Assembly: GCF_002104995.1 (NCBI RefSeq)
Contig: NW_024468281.1
Location: 1-64,000 of the forward strand
From: Linderina pennispora
Taxonomy: Eukaryota > Kickxellomycota > Kickxellomycetes > Kickxellales > Kickxellaceae
Direction of reading: 5' to 3'
Length of the DNA: 64,000 nucleotides
A program made the translations under genes and the position numbers. This document shows positions 9,339 to 19,843 of this stretch, piece by piece. Position 1 is the first letter of the stretch; the number at the start of each line of letters is the position of its first letter. A model generated the notes under the pieces. It was not told the DNA's origin. It saw nothing but the letters and a program-made list of their open reading frames with translations, and did no database searches.

Positions 9339-12300
9339 GGCACTTTGCACCAATTCATCACAAGCATGCATCATTCAACCCGCGCGCAGTAAATGCATTA
9401 ATTTTTCCTTGCTTTACGTTTCCATACATTTGCAATTTGACACCGTACAAAGCCCACTACTCCGCCCTGACACCAGCATCGACACCTGTTTTTCTTCTCT
9501 GTCCGGCTGATATGTCGTGCCGCACTCGAATTCTGCGCAAGAGCCCATGGCAAGCGACAATCATCAGACACAGCCATGCAAGAAGCGATGGCAAGCACAC
9601 TCTGGCAGCAAAACAACAACGCATGTCGTCCTTATGCTTGTTGTCCATGCACCTGGTGACCTGGCCAAAGTACTCATGTGCGCTTTATGCTCAGTGGAGC
9701 AGGCATACAGATGCGATCTACCGTCGTCCGCCCCTACTCCAAGCTCCATTCCTAGCCCTCCTCGGCTGGAAAACAGCTTTTAAACAAGGATCCAGATACA
9801 TATTTGCGTGCAGGCCAGTATGTGCTGATCGGCAGGACAAAGGCCAGCAAGGCCGGCTGGCCAGTCTCTGGATATATTGTGGCCTTGAGAGTTTAGACGA
9901 TTTTGCAAGGAGAAGTGGGCAGACATACGCGCGGCTGCTCTTCGGTATGTTTGTAGAATGGAGAAACGCAAATCGTCGCCGCGGATCGCCGCTGTGTATG
10001 CCGACAAGAGTGGTGATGTCCCTGGCCCAAGAGACAAAGGTTTCTGCTCAGCTGCAGCTCAAGCCATGCGTGCTCTCCCCGTCCCGATGCATGCGCTTGC
10101 ACGACCCTTGAAAGGGGTAAAAATCGAACCGCCATGTCCCTTTTAATTCGCACTGAATGCGAACATTGGTTCCTTCCAGATGCTGCCGCGGCGGGTGCTC
10201 GATGTGCATGCCTATTGCGTACCCGATGCCTGCGCGTGTGAAATCGCTGATTCGTCGGTCCATCGCACTGTGGGTGGAGAAGGATGGCGGCTGCGATTTC
10301 TGCTCTCTGTTCTTTGGCTGTGGTGGGCTTTGTAGACACAGGGGGGAATTCCACTGGCTGGCGCCCTGACTGCTTGCTGTTGGCACGGCTTTCCCCGATC
10401 CCCGCCCCTCGCTAATCGGGTTTCAAGCGTGTTTGCTGTCCGTCAATGACATAATTCGCTGATCTCTTGGCCAAGCCAGACCCAAAGGCCGAAACCGGAA
10501 CCATACTGAGAGCCATGCTGAGCAGCTTTTAGGAACCTCGATGATTCCATGCCGCGCTACATGCAGTGGGCCATCAGTGATGGCTGCTGCCATGGTGCAG
10601 GCACAGCATGGAATCTATGCAGCACAGCATGGATTGCACACAAGCTCATAAACAAAGATGCCTTGCCAGCATCGGCTACCCCCTGCCCATACCCGCGGCT
10701 GCTAATTCTAGCGCGATCGCCACCACAGCCCACATCATCTCCAGACAGTGAGAACCACGCACTATCATCCTTGCGTGCAGCGCACTTCTTCCAATGCAGA
10801 CATTTGTTTTGGTTTTGTATATTTGCCCGTTTGCAAAAAGGAGATCCGCATAGCTGGGCCTTGCCAAGCGACCTTGCCAGGGACGCCCAGAAGCAAACAA
10901 AACAACACCCAGGAAACTTGATTCTACTATCACCCGGCGCATTATTTTGTTCTTGGATACGGCCCCTTGCGTTCCTGGCAAATCCCGCCGGCGACGCACT
11001 GAGGAACCGCGTGCACTGGCAGAATAAGGCAGCGCAGGATGCGCGGTGGTGTCGATCGCGGCCGCCCTTTCTGCGGTGAATTTTTTGTCTTGTTGATTTA
11101 AGCACAGCCAGCGCCCAGTCGATGCTGACAAATTGGCATTTGGGGAGGGCTATGCATATCTGAGCCTCCCCTCCTGCTTCGGTGAGAGCGCTATGCCCTG
11201 CGATCCAGCCTTGGCCCGGGGGACTAGATCTGTAGCAAATGGGCGATTTCCCTATTCTCCTTTCGGTGATGACTCCTGTTGCCTCGGAGCCTTTGCCAGC
11301 TCCGTCTCCATCCCAAGTGTGTGCGAGCCACGCCCTCGCCACAGGCATCCCCAATTTTTCGATTATTGCCCGGGGACGCTATTTACATTAGCAAATGCCT
11401 CGGCAGCCGGGTTCTCTATGGGCTCATATATATAGCAGCCACTATACTAGACGGCTAATTGGCCAGGTGCACATGACATCGCGGCCGCATGTCTTGGCCC
11501 TCGGCTGCGCTCCGATTGGCATAGCACCTTGCTGCAGGACACGTCGCGAGTCATTGACTACAATAAAATAGATTCAGGGATACGTGCTGTCCACAAATAA
11601 ATTGCCCCCTTCCCGGCATCGCCGCAGCCGCAGCCATTAAGCACTACACTGCCAGTTCCACGCTCCGGTACGGCTGGGCATGCAGTCGCCCAGGCACAAT
11701 GCCAACCATTTCGCTCTTCTTCGGATGCCCGCTCCCTCCCCTCCCCCGACAGGCCATCCTGCTTTATTTCTGGCACCCACATCCCTTGCAGCTTGGAAGG
11801 AGAATGCAAAAAATTTATGCACAATGCATGTGGGTGTCCTGCCCATCCATTATCGTTGAGCTTTTCCCGCATATAGTGGGCGTCTCGGCAAATGAAGGGT
11901 CATATGGGTACCCCTACCCTTTATTTTTGGTTTTTGCAGGATGCTGGATGTGCTCAGAGTGACACGCCTGCCAGCACAAGGGCCAGCAGGACGCAGGGCA
12001 GTGTGACTTATGCAAGGCGGGATGCAGATTGGCAACCTCCCGCCTGCCAAATTCATCAGCCCTTGAATGCAACCTCCATTGTCGTTGCTGCAGCCACCCC
12101 GGCATCCCGTGCTACTAGATGACAACCCATCTCACTGCTCTATTCCAGCAATAGCGTTTTTCGCTGTCCCTTCAATTTAAGCAGCGAGCGCATTAATTGT
12201 CGTAAACACCCAGTCATGTGAGTAACGGCAACTAGTGTTTTGTGAATCGACAAGAGCGCTGTGGCTGGGCCCCTTGTCACAACGTCAACTGCGCTTTCTC

Positions 12301-13633
12301 CGGCCACTCGGGAAGAAAAAGGGAGGGAACGCATCCCTTGCGTGCCCATTTCCATTTCCAGCCATGCAGCTTCGTTCTGCAACGCCACTCGACTTCCGAT
12401 TTATGTCCGCAAGCAATATTTGCGCACAGCCTTCTCATTTCACACTCATTGTTGCGGGCGAATAGAAGGACGCGCGTTTATATTGCACTGAACCAGCTCC
12501 AAACACCGCAACGCGGTGGTGACGATTAGCATTTGTCGTGTAACCTGATGCTACCGCACGCTTGAACTAATAAGGAAATTAGCCCGACTAGAAAAGCATC
12601 TACAGCCAGCCAACAGACAACAGAACTGAGTGATTCAAAACACAGTTTGACAGCCCCCTTGAATTCGACTTCATATGGCAACACAAGTACATATGTCGAT
12701 ACCAGAGGAGTCAGAAGTAGTAATTACCTGATTGGGGTACAAACAAAAAGCTACATAACGCATCGATTTTGAACACACTTGTTAATGTTTCATGGAATAA
12801 ATGTTCTCAAGCTTTATGGAAAACTGAGATGGGAAAAATAACTGAGGAGAAAAGGCGGGATTGGGTGGTTCTGGATGTCCAACTTTTGTGTGGTTGATTT
12901 GGTGTGGTGGTTTTGAAATGCGTTGCCATTTCGAGGCCAACAACACTTACTACGCTTAGCAACAACCGGCTCAATTTCTAGCAGACATGTGCTTCATAGC
13001 ATTGCTTGCAGTTCTACAGATACTGGCTGGTACATATACGAATAGAACAAATAATAGGGATAAGAGTCTTGAGTACTCCATTTTTAGCTAATTGCAAGTG
13101 GTAGGTGTGAACTTATATCAACCCAAGTCATCACTTTGTATGAGGACAAGGAGAACTGAAACAATAAGATGAAAAATTGTTTATTAGCATATATGGAGGG
13201 AAGTAGGTGTAAAATCAACAGAGGAGAATAATGGGCTGTTTGGGGCTTGGGGCTATTGCAAGAGTGAGGTAAAACTTGAGCATGGAGGCGCAGGGCGGCG
13301 TTGGCGGCCTGATGTCAACAAGAACAGCAACCCAACACTGCTTCGTTTGATCCTGAGCACATTAGGAGAACCAGCACAAAAGGTCATGTCAATTGCATTG
13401 GCCAGTGCACTTCAGCCGAAGCATTCCAAACTGAGCGTGTTGGTTTGGAGTTTTACTATGTATTTTTAGGGGGTTAAAAGTTATTATTAAAAGAACAAAA
13501 AAGGAGAAAAGGAGAAAAAACAAGGGCATGTGGCAAATGACATATGCCATATGGTTGTATCCTAGCCAGGGCAGGCTCCATCGTTGGTTTGATGCAAAAC
13601 CCATTCTCTGACCAAACACGGCCATTGTCAGGG
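9339..13633. other. Long gene-free region downstream of the zinc-finger gene
   Basis: About 4.3 kb without a supportable gene. Long open frames occur (9437-10111 plus, 10557-11354 minus), but their translations are Cys/Trp/Arg-rich with no domain. Short imperfect direct repeats around the word GCACAGCATGGA occur near 10600-10640. I see no RNA gene. Confidence 0.45.
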
Positions 13634-13780
13634 TCATAAGCTGGGGTCTGGTCGCCCAATATCCTTAGCAGGATCATAGCGCCCGTTGCCGTCTGGAACA
13701 CCAACGTCATAATTATTGTTGGTGTCGGTACTAGGATTTGGCAGAACGCAATAGGCTGACCAGTGCCAATGGCTAAGCAT
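13634..13780 (-). CDS. Possible 3' exon of an unrecognised gene
   Basis: On the minus strand a frame from an ATG at 13780 to TGA at 13634 reads as a plausible secreted-type C-terminus: HWHWSAYCVLPNP, then an Asn-rich segment with YDVGVPDGNGRYDP, ending GRPDPSL. The composition (Asn, Asp, Pro, Gly, Tyr) is much more protein-like than the overlapping frames. The frame is open a little upstream of the ATG, and a TGCAG acceptor at about 13800 could join an upstream exon that I cannot define. No domain recognised. Confidence 0.3.
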   Translation of the reverse strand: MLSHWHWSAYCVLPNPSTDTNNNYDVGVPDGNGRYDPAKDIGRPDPSL

Positions 13781-14248
13781 ATGTGCGCCAATGCAGCTGC
13801 ATAGCACATTTTTCGCTTTCGCATTCTCTTTCTGGTATTAACACCAATTCCAAAATCTCTATGCACACGCATCACAACGGATGCAATGTTTGTGGCAACA
13901 AGCATTACCTCGCAGCTAGCTTTATGTACCTCTATGCAAAGCGACTGACCCACCCAACAGTATGTATGGTAAGTAATAACACCGCGTGGTATTGGTGATG
14001 CCTTTATAGCCCATTGTGAACCAAAGTTGTTGGGAATTCATCGCTGTTTACACCTAGCAGATCGAGTACTGATCCGCAAGCTTCCAGCTCATCGTGGGTC
14101 CAAATCAGGCAAGTGGAAATTGCGGTTCACAGCCTCATGCATGTGCATTCAAGGCCCATACATGAAAATCTCCAAACATTTGCACTGCTATTGGTTGAGG
14201 AAAAAGTAGGAGTGAGAAGATAAGCACAAATCAAGGATTCTGCAGCAA
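13781..14248. other. Intergenic region before the acyltransferase
   Basis: No gene is supported on the plus strand. Unidentified upstream exons of the minus-strand candidate at 13634-13780 could lie here. Confidence 0.35.
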
Positions 14249-14255
14249 TATATAA
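14249..14255 (+). promoter_or_regulatory. TATA box of the acyltransferase gene
   Basis: TATATAA, 116 bp before the ATG at 14371 and followed by a pyrimidine-rich leader. Confidence 0.6.
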
Positions 14256-14370
14256 GAGACCCCTTGAGTACAGTGCGCTTAGCGCCGTTGGAAATACGAC
14301 TGGTTTTCACTTTGCTATTTCGCTACTTGTTTGCTTGCCAACCCCTTCCCCTAAACTTGTGTCGCAGAAA

Positions 14371-16059
14371 ATGGACGATTTACTAGTCAAAATTGAATCC
14401 GGTGTCTATCCGCTCAGTGCTTTTGATGAAATTATCTCCTATGTCAATATCCGCCACGTGAACTTTTATTCAAATCGAGATGCCACTACCGATTTTATGC
14501 CGGCCGATAAGCTTGAGACGGCGTTCTACAAGACACTCAACCTGTTCCCTCTTTTTGTCGGTGACCTTTCCCAACGAGCTGACGGCCGCATGGAGATTGT
14601 TATAGACAAGGATAATCTCAACATTCCCGGATACATTGAGTCGCAATCTGATGTTTCTTTCAGCGACATTGAGTCACTCAGCTTTAACCAGTCGGCATGG
14701 CCAGCCAACTTGTCAACCACTGGTACTATTGCATGCCCTGACGCTGAAACAAACCGGATTAAGCTCGCCAACATACACGTAATACGTCTGAAGGACAATA
14801 GTGGCGTCATCATATCGACCAGTTTTGCCCACGCAGTCACAGACGGATATGGTTGCTTCGAGTTTCTAAACTGCTGGGGAGACCAGACCCGTGCGCTTAT
14901 TACTGGACAGCCGGTACAAGAAAGCAGGTATTGCTTTGATCGTGCTGTTATCCGTAGGCTAATGCCTAGCGAACGGGCTCCACTTAACCAAACCACGCGG
15001 GACATGTACACTAAAAGTTCGTATTTGACAAACTGGATAAGCTGGCTCTCTCCAAATATGCGTGGAAAACTGATGCGCTACTCGAGCAGCAAGAATCCAG
15101 TCGAAGGCTGCCTATTCCGAATTCCACGCGTCAAACTTGATGAGCTTCGCAGCCAAGTGCTCAACTATGTCCCTCCTGGAACCCGCGTCTCGGATAACGA
15201 TCTCATTTCGGCACTAACGTACAAAGTACTAACGCAGGCCACAATGGAGGCTACTGGCGGTGGATCTGGGTGGATTTCAAGTGCTATCAGTCGCGCGATG
15301 GGAATAAAGGACGGACACTGCCTTGGAATATCTTGCGATGTCCGCCATCGCCTTAGTATGGAGGATTTAAACTATATCGGAAATCCAATCCATCAGGTTT
15401 TCATCCCTACTTCAGCTGAATACGCTACAAGGCAAATTAGCCCAGAGGCATTGGCCACAATTGCTTTCCAGGTGCGTCAGGCAGTGTCACTCGCAACACC
15501 CCCATACATTGGATCGCTCTATGAGCTTTTAGAGTCCGGAGGTACTAGCCTGGGCAACTTCATCGTTGGCATGACTTCCTACAGGCTTACTCTTTGGATA
15601 TCAAATCAGACCCGGCTCGGTATCTACAAGGCAGATTTCGGCAATGGTGTGCAGAGCTTTGCTACTATAATTCCGGATTTTGGAGAAGGCTCCATCATTC
15701 TTCTACCCTCACCTCCACCATGCAAGGATGTGCTTGTCAACTTGACGGTGTCACCCAAAGTCAAGGAAAATATTTTGAAAAAACGAATTTTGGACAAACA
15801 TTGCCGAGTTTTTTTTCTAACAAAGCGTAATAATTTGCATAAAATATCAACCATGGATACTATCAGATATAATATTGCAGCCCAAGAGTTAGCAAGTAGA
15901 TCACCAAACGCCAAGTGGTTAGGCCTACCAGTTAAACTTAATACACAATCAAGTCAGAGACAAGCATCCACCTATGATACTGTATACACAGCTGATACTG
16001 GATGTACCATGTCCAATTCAGAGCAAATCTTGAGGCCTATACCTACAGTGGAAGGCTAG
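14371..16059 (+). CDS. BAHD-type acyltransferase (transferase family)
   Basis: Likely a cytosolic acyl-CoA-dependent O- or N-acyltransferase. Two family signatures are visible: HAVTD (HxxxD, catalytic His) at about residues 152-156 and DFGNG (the DFGWG motif) at about residue 424. The first ATG in frame is 14371. The open frame runs to 16059 (562 residues), but the last ~80 residues are unlike the family. A run of eight T (15809-15816) precedes an out-of-frame TAA at 15818; with seven T the protein would end there after RVFF at 482 residues, the usual family length, so the tail is probably a frame error or late slippage. The gene lies alone between the two tRNA-Cys repeat arms. Substrate unknown; a secondary-metabolism or detoxification role is possible but not shown. 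Confidence 0.8.
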   Translation: MDDLLVKIESGVYPLSAFDEIISYVNIRHVNFYSNRDATTDFMPADKLETAFYKTLNLFPLFVGDLSQRADGRMEIVIDKDNLNIPGYIESQSDVSFSDIESLSFNQSAWPANLSTTGTIACPDAETNRIKLANIHVIRLKDNSGVIISTSFAHAVTDGYGCFEFLNCWGDQTRALITGQPVQESRYCFDRAVIRRLMPSERAPLNQTTRDMYTKSSYLTNWISWLSPNMRGKLMRYSSSKNPVEGCLFRIPRVKLDELRSQVLNYVPPGTRVSDNDLISALTYKVLTQATMEATGGGSGWISSAISRAMGIKDGHCLGISCDVRHRLSMEDLNYIGNPIHQVFIPTSAEYATRQISPEALATIAFQVRQAVSLATPPYIGSLYELLESGGTSLGNFIVGMTSYRLTLWISNQTRLGIYKADFGNGVQSFATIIPDFGEGSIILLPSPPPCKDVLVNLTVSPKVKENILKKRILDKHCRVFFLTKRNNLHKISTMDTIRYNIAAQELASRSPNAKWLGLPVKLNTQSSQRQASTYDTVYTADTGCTMSNSEQILRPIPTVEG

Positions 16060-16487
16060 AACGAGAGGTTGGTATTGGTTACTTCTTAATGCAAGGGGAG
16101 GAGTCAGTGGGCATAGGTATTTTGCGAATGTTTTATGCGCAAGGAGAGCAAGAAAGAATTATGAACATCCTCGCACCCAGACTCTGGATTAGTATTGGGG
16201 ACTCGTTGCATGGCTGGTAGGTGAGCAGGTTGACTCGTTATTTGCAACCTCACCTTTGCAATTTTAAATAGTATAAATATTGGTTGTTGGCCAGAATAGC
16301 ATATTGTCCAATCTGTGGTCAGTATTTTTGCTTACTCCCTTTGCCTATACCTGGAATCCATCGGTCTTCTGGATAGCTCCAGACTTCAGGAATAGCACCT
16401 TGATATCTCAGTGTACGCTTTGATGCACTTGCAAAAACGAGGCAGATGCTCGGTGGATTATTATTACCGAGGCATAGTTCAACAAGT
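16060..16487. other. Spacer between acyltransferase and right repeat arm
   Basis: No gene seen. Ordinary AT-leaning intergenic sequence. Confidence 0.5.
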
Positions 16488-16569
16488 ATACTCTTGTGAA
16501 AACTGCAATCAGAATTGGCCACTTTGGGGGCGGCATTCAGGCTGGCAAACGAGAATGCAAAAATTCTGC

Positions 16570-16574
16570 AAAAA
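16570..16574 (-). terminator. Pol III terminator of right tRNA-Cys
   Basis: A T5 run on the minus strand just after the tRNA 3' end, identical to the left copy. Confidence 0.85.
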
Positions 16575-16575
16575 G

Positions 16576-16647
16576 AGGGACCTACCGGAGTTGAACCGGT
16601 GACCTATCGGACTGCAGCCGATTGCTCTACCACTGAGCTAAAGCCCC
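16576..16647 (-). tRNA. tRNA-Cys (anticodon GCA), right copy
   Basis: Identical over all 72 nt to the tRNA-Cys at 3450-3521, on the opposite strand, with the same anticodon GCA and discriminator U. All stems are intact. Confidence 0.95.
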
Positions 16648-16735
16648 TGATCATCGGATCCTGCTCAACAAGCTAACCCAATTTGCTCTCGTTGTTTTCA
16701 TCCTTTTTAAGTTTGATGTCTTTCAGTAACCTGTT

Positions 16736-16873
16736 TCAGATTGCGCCATTGCTCCACTCTATCACATACTGCACTGTAACGCGCAAAACAGTATGCCTTG
16801 TGAAATCAAGGTATCTGATGGTTTTTGAGTTGCTAGAACTACGAGTAACCTTCAAAGGGCTCCTACAACACAT
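16736..16873 (-). CDS. Small conserved ORF inside the inverted repeat (right copy)
   Basis: The 45-codon partner of 3224-3361, MCCRSPLKVTRSS...QYVIEWSNGAI, with the same start and stop. The two copies differ by two residues. No function assigned. Confidence 0.25.
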   Translation of the reverse strand: MCCRSPLKVTRSSSNSKTIRYLDFTRHTVLRVTVQYVIEWSNGAI

Positions 16874-16980
16874 TTAACTATTCTGTAGTTGCTAAGAGTA
16901 AGCCTATGCACTTATGATCCTTTTCTAGTACTATATATGAAATTGGCTATTCAGAAATTCTATCCTACTTTAGCATAATA

Positions 16981-17760
16981 TCTCTATCTGCTCTCTATGT
17001 TCTGGCTTAATAGAGGATATATAGAGTTACTTATCTACTTATTAATTATTTAAGTATATAGTAACTACTGGCACTTTTAGTAAAATAGCTAATAAAAATT
17101 TTAGCTTAGTAATTATTTATATGCACATAGATATTCTGGATATAATAATAATTATTATCTATACTAAAAATACCTAGTAGCCAAAAACTGCTTTGAAAAT
17201 GTTTATATAATTATGCAACTAACTAAATTAGAGATTATTAAAACTTATAAGTCTAAGAGCAGCCCCTTTTAGATAGCTTCAAATAGACCTAGGAGTTGCA
17301 GTAAGAGCAAAAAAGTATTATCTTTATATACCTTATTGCTACAAATAATGGATGGTATGCATATAGAGTTATAGTAATAATAGCATCTGTTATTATTATG
17401 CATCAAATAATTCTTTATGATAAATAAAGCTATATCTAGCTTCGACTTTCAGGTACACAGATCATACTGATTGAGTCCAGAATTGCATATAGCATATTGT
17501 TTAATATGCTATTGCAACAATTATGCACTTGACATGAAGGCATTGCATCAACAAATAGGGTAAGAAATAATAAAATAGCTTATTTTATTGCTTCCTATTT
17601 AAAAACAGTATAATAAATTGGCATCGACAATACAGAATACCGAGAACTCTGGTTTGAATTTGTGACAAAGCTATTAAGGAATGCTTTAAATTCAGTACGT
17701 AAATGTTTTATTATTGCCTCGTGTTATGATACATATGAAAGATGAGTTCATGAAGCAGCT
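16981..17760. other. AT-rich island bordering the right repeat arm
   Basis: A+T-dominated sequence with many stops in all frames and no gene. With 2560-3116 it means both outer edges of the inverted duplication face AT-rich DNA. This could be decayed mobile-element sequence, but no element features (terminal repeats, coding remains) are visible. Confidence 0.55.
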
Positions 17761-17789
17761 TCCTGCAAAGAGTAGATGTACGCGGGCCT

Positions 17790-18032
17790 TCAGCGGAAGA
17801 GTGAAAAATTAATTGGTGGCTTGCGAATCTGCATCGATTTACTTCTTGAGCGCTGCATACTATCTATATTGGAGGTCTGCTCATGTTTTGATGACCGACT
17901 CTTGTGCCAGAATTTTAGCGATAGCCTGCTTTTGCTTTTGTTTTCCTCAGGACCAAGGTCCAGCCACGACTTTTCAAAGTTAATGTTATACGCTGAGCTG
18001 ATAGTTTCGTTTTCCAGCTTGTTCATGGGCAA
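17790..18032 (-). CDS. Doubtful small ORF, Lys/Ser-rich
   Basis: About 80 codons, beginning PMNKLENETISSAYN, with a Lys/Ser/Arg-rich middle (SKSRLSLKFWHKSRSSK) and ending NFSLFR. The composition looks more like coding sequence than its neighbours and could be the tail exon of a gene or a gene fragment. An in-frame stop lies about 35 nt upstream of the first Met. No domain recognised. Confidence 0.2.
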   Translation of the reverse strand: MPMNKLENETISSAYNINFEKSWLDLGPEENKSKSRLSLKFWHKSRSSKHEQTSNIDSMQRSRSKSMQIRKPPINFSLFR

Positions 18033-18059
18033 TAGACTGAGGGTTTGGAGTTAGGAATA

Positions 18060-19285
18060 TGGAATGTAAAGTATATCGGGATGAGGAGAGTAAGATTTTT
18101 CTCATTTCTCAGGCGGCGGGCCCGCATTAAATACATCGGCTACAAAAGACAGGAGAACCTGCTGTGTCATGAAAACCAGAAAAAGTCATGGCCGAGAGGA
18201 ATACCGTGCCTAGCTTTGCAAGGGGTTTATTGTGCATCCCCAAATTTGCATGAATTTGTGATTCTGTTAAACACCGAATCAGCCAAGGACCGACTTTGTG
18301 GTGGTTGCAAAAGGTCTGCTGATAGTCTTTGACAATACGATGAAGTAGTGTCGCACAAGTCATAGCCCAGAGGAAATACCGGCCACGCATGATCCTATCT
18401 TCGAGGAGCGTTAGTCGGTAGCTGGTAGGCTCGAGGCTAAGCCTCACCACTCTAAGCAAGTGGTGTGGGTCTGCTTTTTGCAGCGGAGGATTCAGCTGTC
18501 CACCCTCTATGGACAGCAGGCCGTTATGCGACTATGCCATATTGCACACAGCTGTGAATATTGTCTAGCGCCTTTGCAGACTAAGTCTTGTCCTTCACTC
18601 CAGGGAACAGACAATACTACCATATTTATCTGCTTCCATTCATTCAGACGTCGTCAGCCTGGAAAGCTGAGTATAGAGCAGGTTTTAGCTGTATTCGATA
18701 CAGGTTGGCTGCCAATTGATCAGATGCCTCACAAGAGACAGCTGAATTGAGCGATCGAGCAACAGGTAGCCTGTACCGTGGCCGGCAATCTTGGGCGTTT
18801 TCAGTAACAAATAACTACATTTAGCAAGCTGTTTAACTGGTGCCGGTATAGACTCTACAAACGCTATTTTTCCTAATAGTACCATTCAAAAATATTCAGC
18901 AACGCTGACTGGTCTTGTTGTGCAGCAGTTTGTTTATACCACGCCACTTTTTGTACACTGCCATATAGTTCCGAGGAATCTCTGATTGCCCATCGGCACT
19001 GTATCGTACAAGTAGGGTTACATGGTGACGTGTCGCTAATCCGATCAGATGCCATCCCGCACAAAATCGAGAAAAAGTTTAGCTGCCCACCGCTTCATAT
19101 ATTAATCAGTCGTGTAGTCGGCCAGGGTGTATCAAATAGTAGCCCAGTCACTGGTGCTTGGTATGTGGTGCAGCCATGAGTGTTAAAGTCTTTGTTCCGT
19201 AAAACCACAAAGACCAAGCAAATATAAATAAGAATCTGTTTTCCGCGGGAGCAATCCGCCTGTGAGTGCCATGCCACAGCAACGC
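18060..19285. other. Gene-free region with a partial repeat relic
   Basis: No supportable gene. About 19035-19090 on the minus strand resembles the edge of repeat copy A. Two 24-nt segments at 18186 and 18358 (agtcat..cc.agagg.aataccg) resemble each other. This may be decayed repetitive DNA. Confidence 0.4.
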
Positions 19286-19843
19286 TCAGTACGTGATGTC
19301 AAGGGAGAAGATGGCAGGGCTTCCCGACTGGATGGAGTTGAAGCGAACCATGGGGAAGCTGGTATCGATAAAGAGGCTGAGCTTGTCATCCTTAGCATTC
19401 TGGCAGGCAGAGGTGACATCGATGTCGCCAGGGGTCTGGCCAGCCACAACCTTGACCGAGCCAACTTGTGTTCCACTCATATCCTTGTTAGCACCAGCCA
19501 CAGCGGTCTCATTCCAGTTGTTATCTGTAACTAAGGCGGTCAGCGTGTACTCGCCAGTTGTGGCAACCTCAATTGGAGTCGGGATCTTGAGCACACACTT
19601 GGAAATCGGCTTGGTAGTAGGTAAGTCAAATCCCAGTAGAACGCGCTCGAAGTCGCGGTTGCCTCTGAACGCCGTAAGAGCCTTGTCCAAGCCGAACGGG
19701 ATCGAGTTGCAGGGGATGTTGTTGTCGCAGGTCATACCGTTGTATGAAACAGTAGAGTCACGGGCAACGCGAACATTAATGGTGCATGCTTGAGCAAGAG
19801 CCATGGCGGCAGCAGCGATGACAGACGAGGCAAAAACCTTCAT
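19286..19843 (-). CDS. Secreted protein with a DNRLRE/CBM96-like jelly-roll domain
   Basis: Probably an extracellular or wall-associated protein of 185 residues. A clear signal peptide (MKVFASSVIAAAAMALAQA) opens the protein, with cleavage likely before the first Cys (ALAQA|C). The mature part has the pattern of secreted DNRLRE/CBM96-type beta-sandwich domains: a segment ERVLLGFDLP, then CVLKI, then TALVTDNNWNE, then IDVTSAC, and near the C-terminus VRFNSIQSG. Four or five Cys suggest disulfides. The ATG at 19843 is the only start that gives the signal peptide. No catalytic motif is visible; a carbohydrate-binding role is inference from the fold. It is transcribed away from the NTR2 gene. Confidence 0.75.
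   Translation of the reverse strand: MKVFASSVIAAAAMALAQACTINVRVARDSTVSYNGMTCDNNIPCNSIPFGLDKALTAFRGNRDFERVLLGFDLPTTKPISKCVLKIPTPIEVATTGEYTLTALVTDNNWNETAVAGANKDMSGTQVGSVKVVAGQTPGDIDVTSACQNAKDDKLSLFIDTSFPMVRFNSIQSGSPAIFSLDITY

Larger units (their letters stand above)
16488..16980 (-). repeat. Right arm of the inverted duplication carrying tRNA-Cys
   Basis: Reverse-complement partner of 3117-3608; the two arms enclose about 12.9 kb. Within the tRNA-proximal part only scattered substitutions and one or two small indels separate the copies, so the duplication is young or kept alike by gene conversion. Confidence 0.92.

Noticed and set aside
9437-10111. 224-codon plus-strand open frame after the zinc-finger gene
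   Set aside because: No domain, Cys/Arg-rich, begins within the likely 3' UTR, no promoter signal.
10557-11354. 265-codon minus-strand open frame in the gene desert
   Set aside because: Composition is rich in Cys, Trp, Ala and Arg with no domain or pattern, and overlapping frames on both strands are equally open; typical of GC-biased non-coding DNA.
18186-18382. Two similar ~24-nt segments as a tandem repeat
   Set aside because: Similarity is short and imperfect with unrelated flanks; no repeat unit can be defined.
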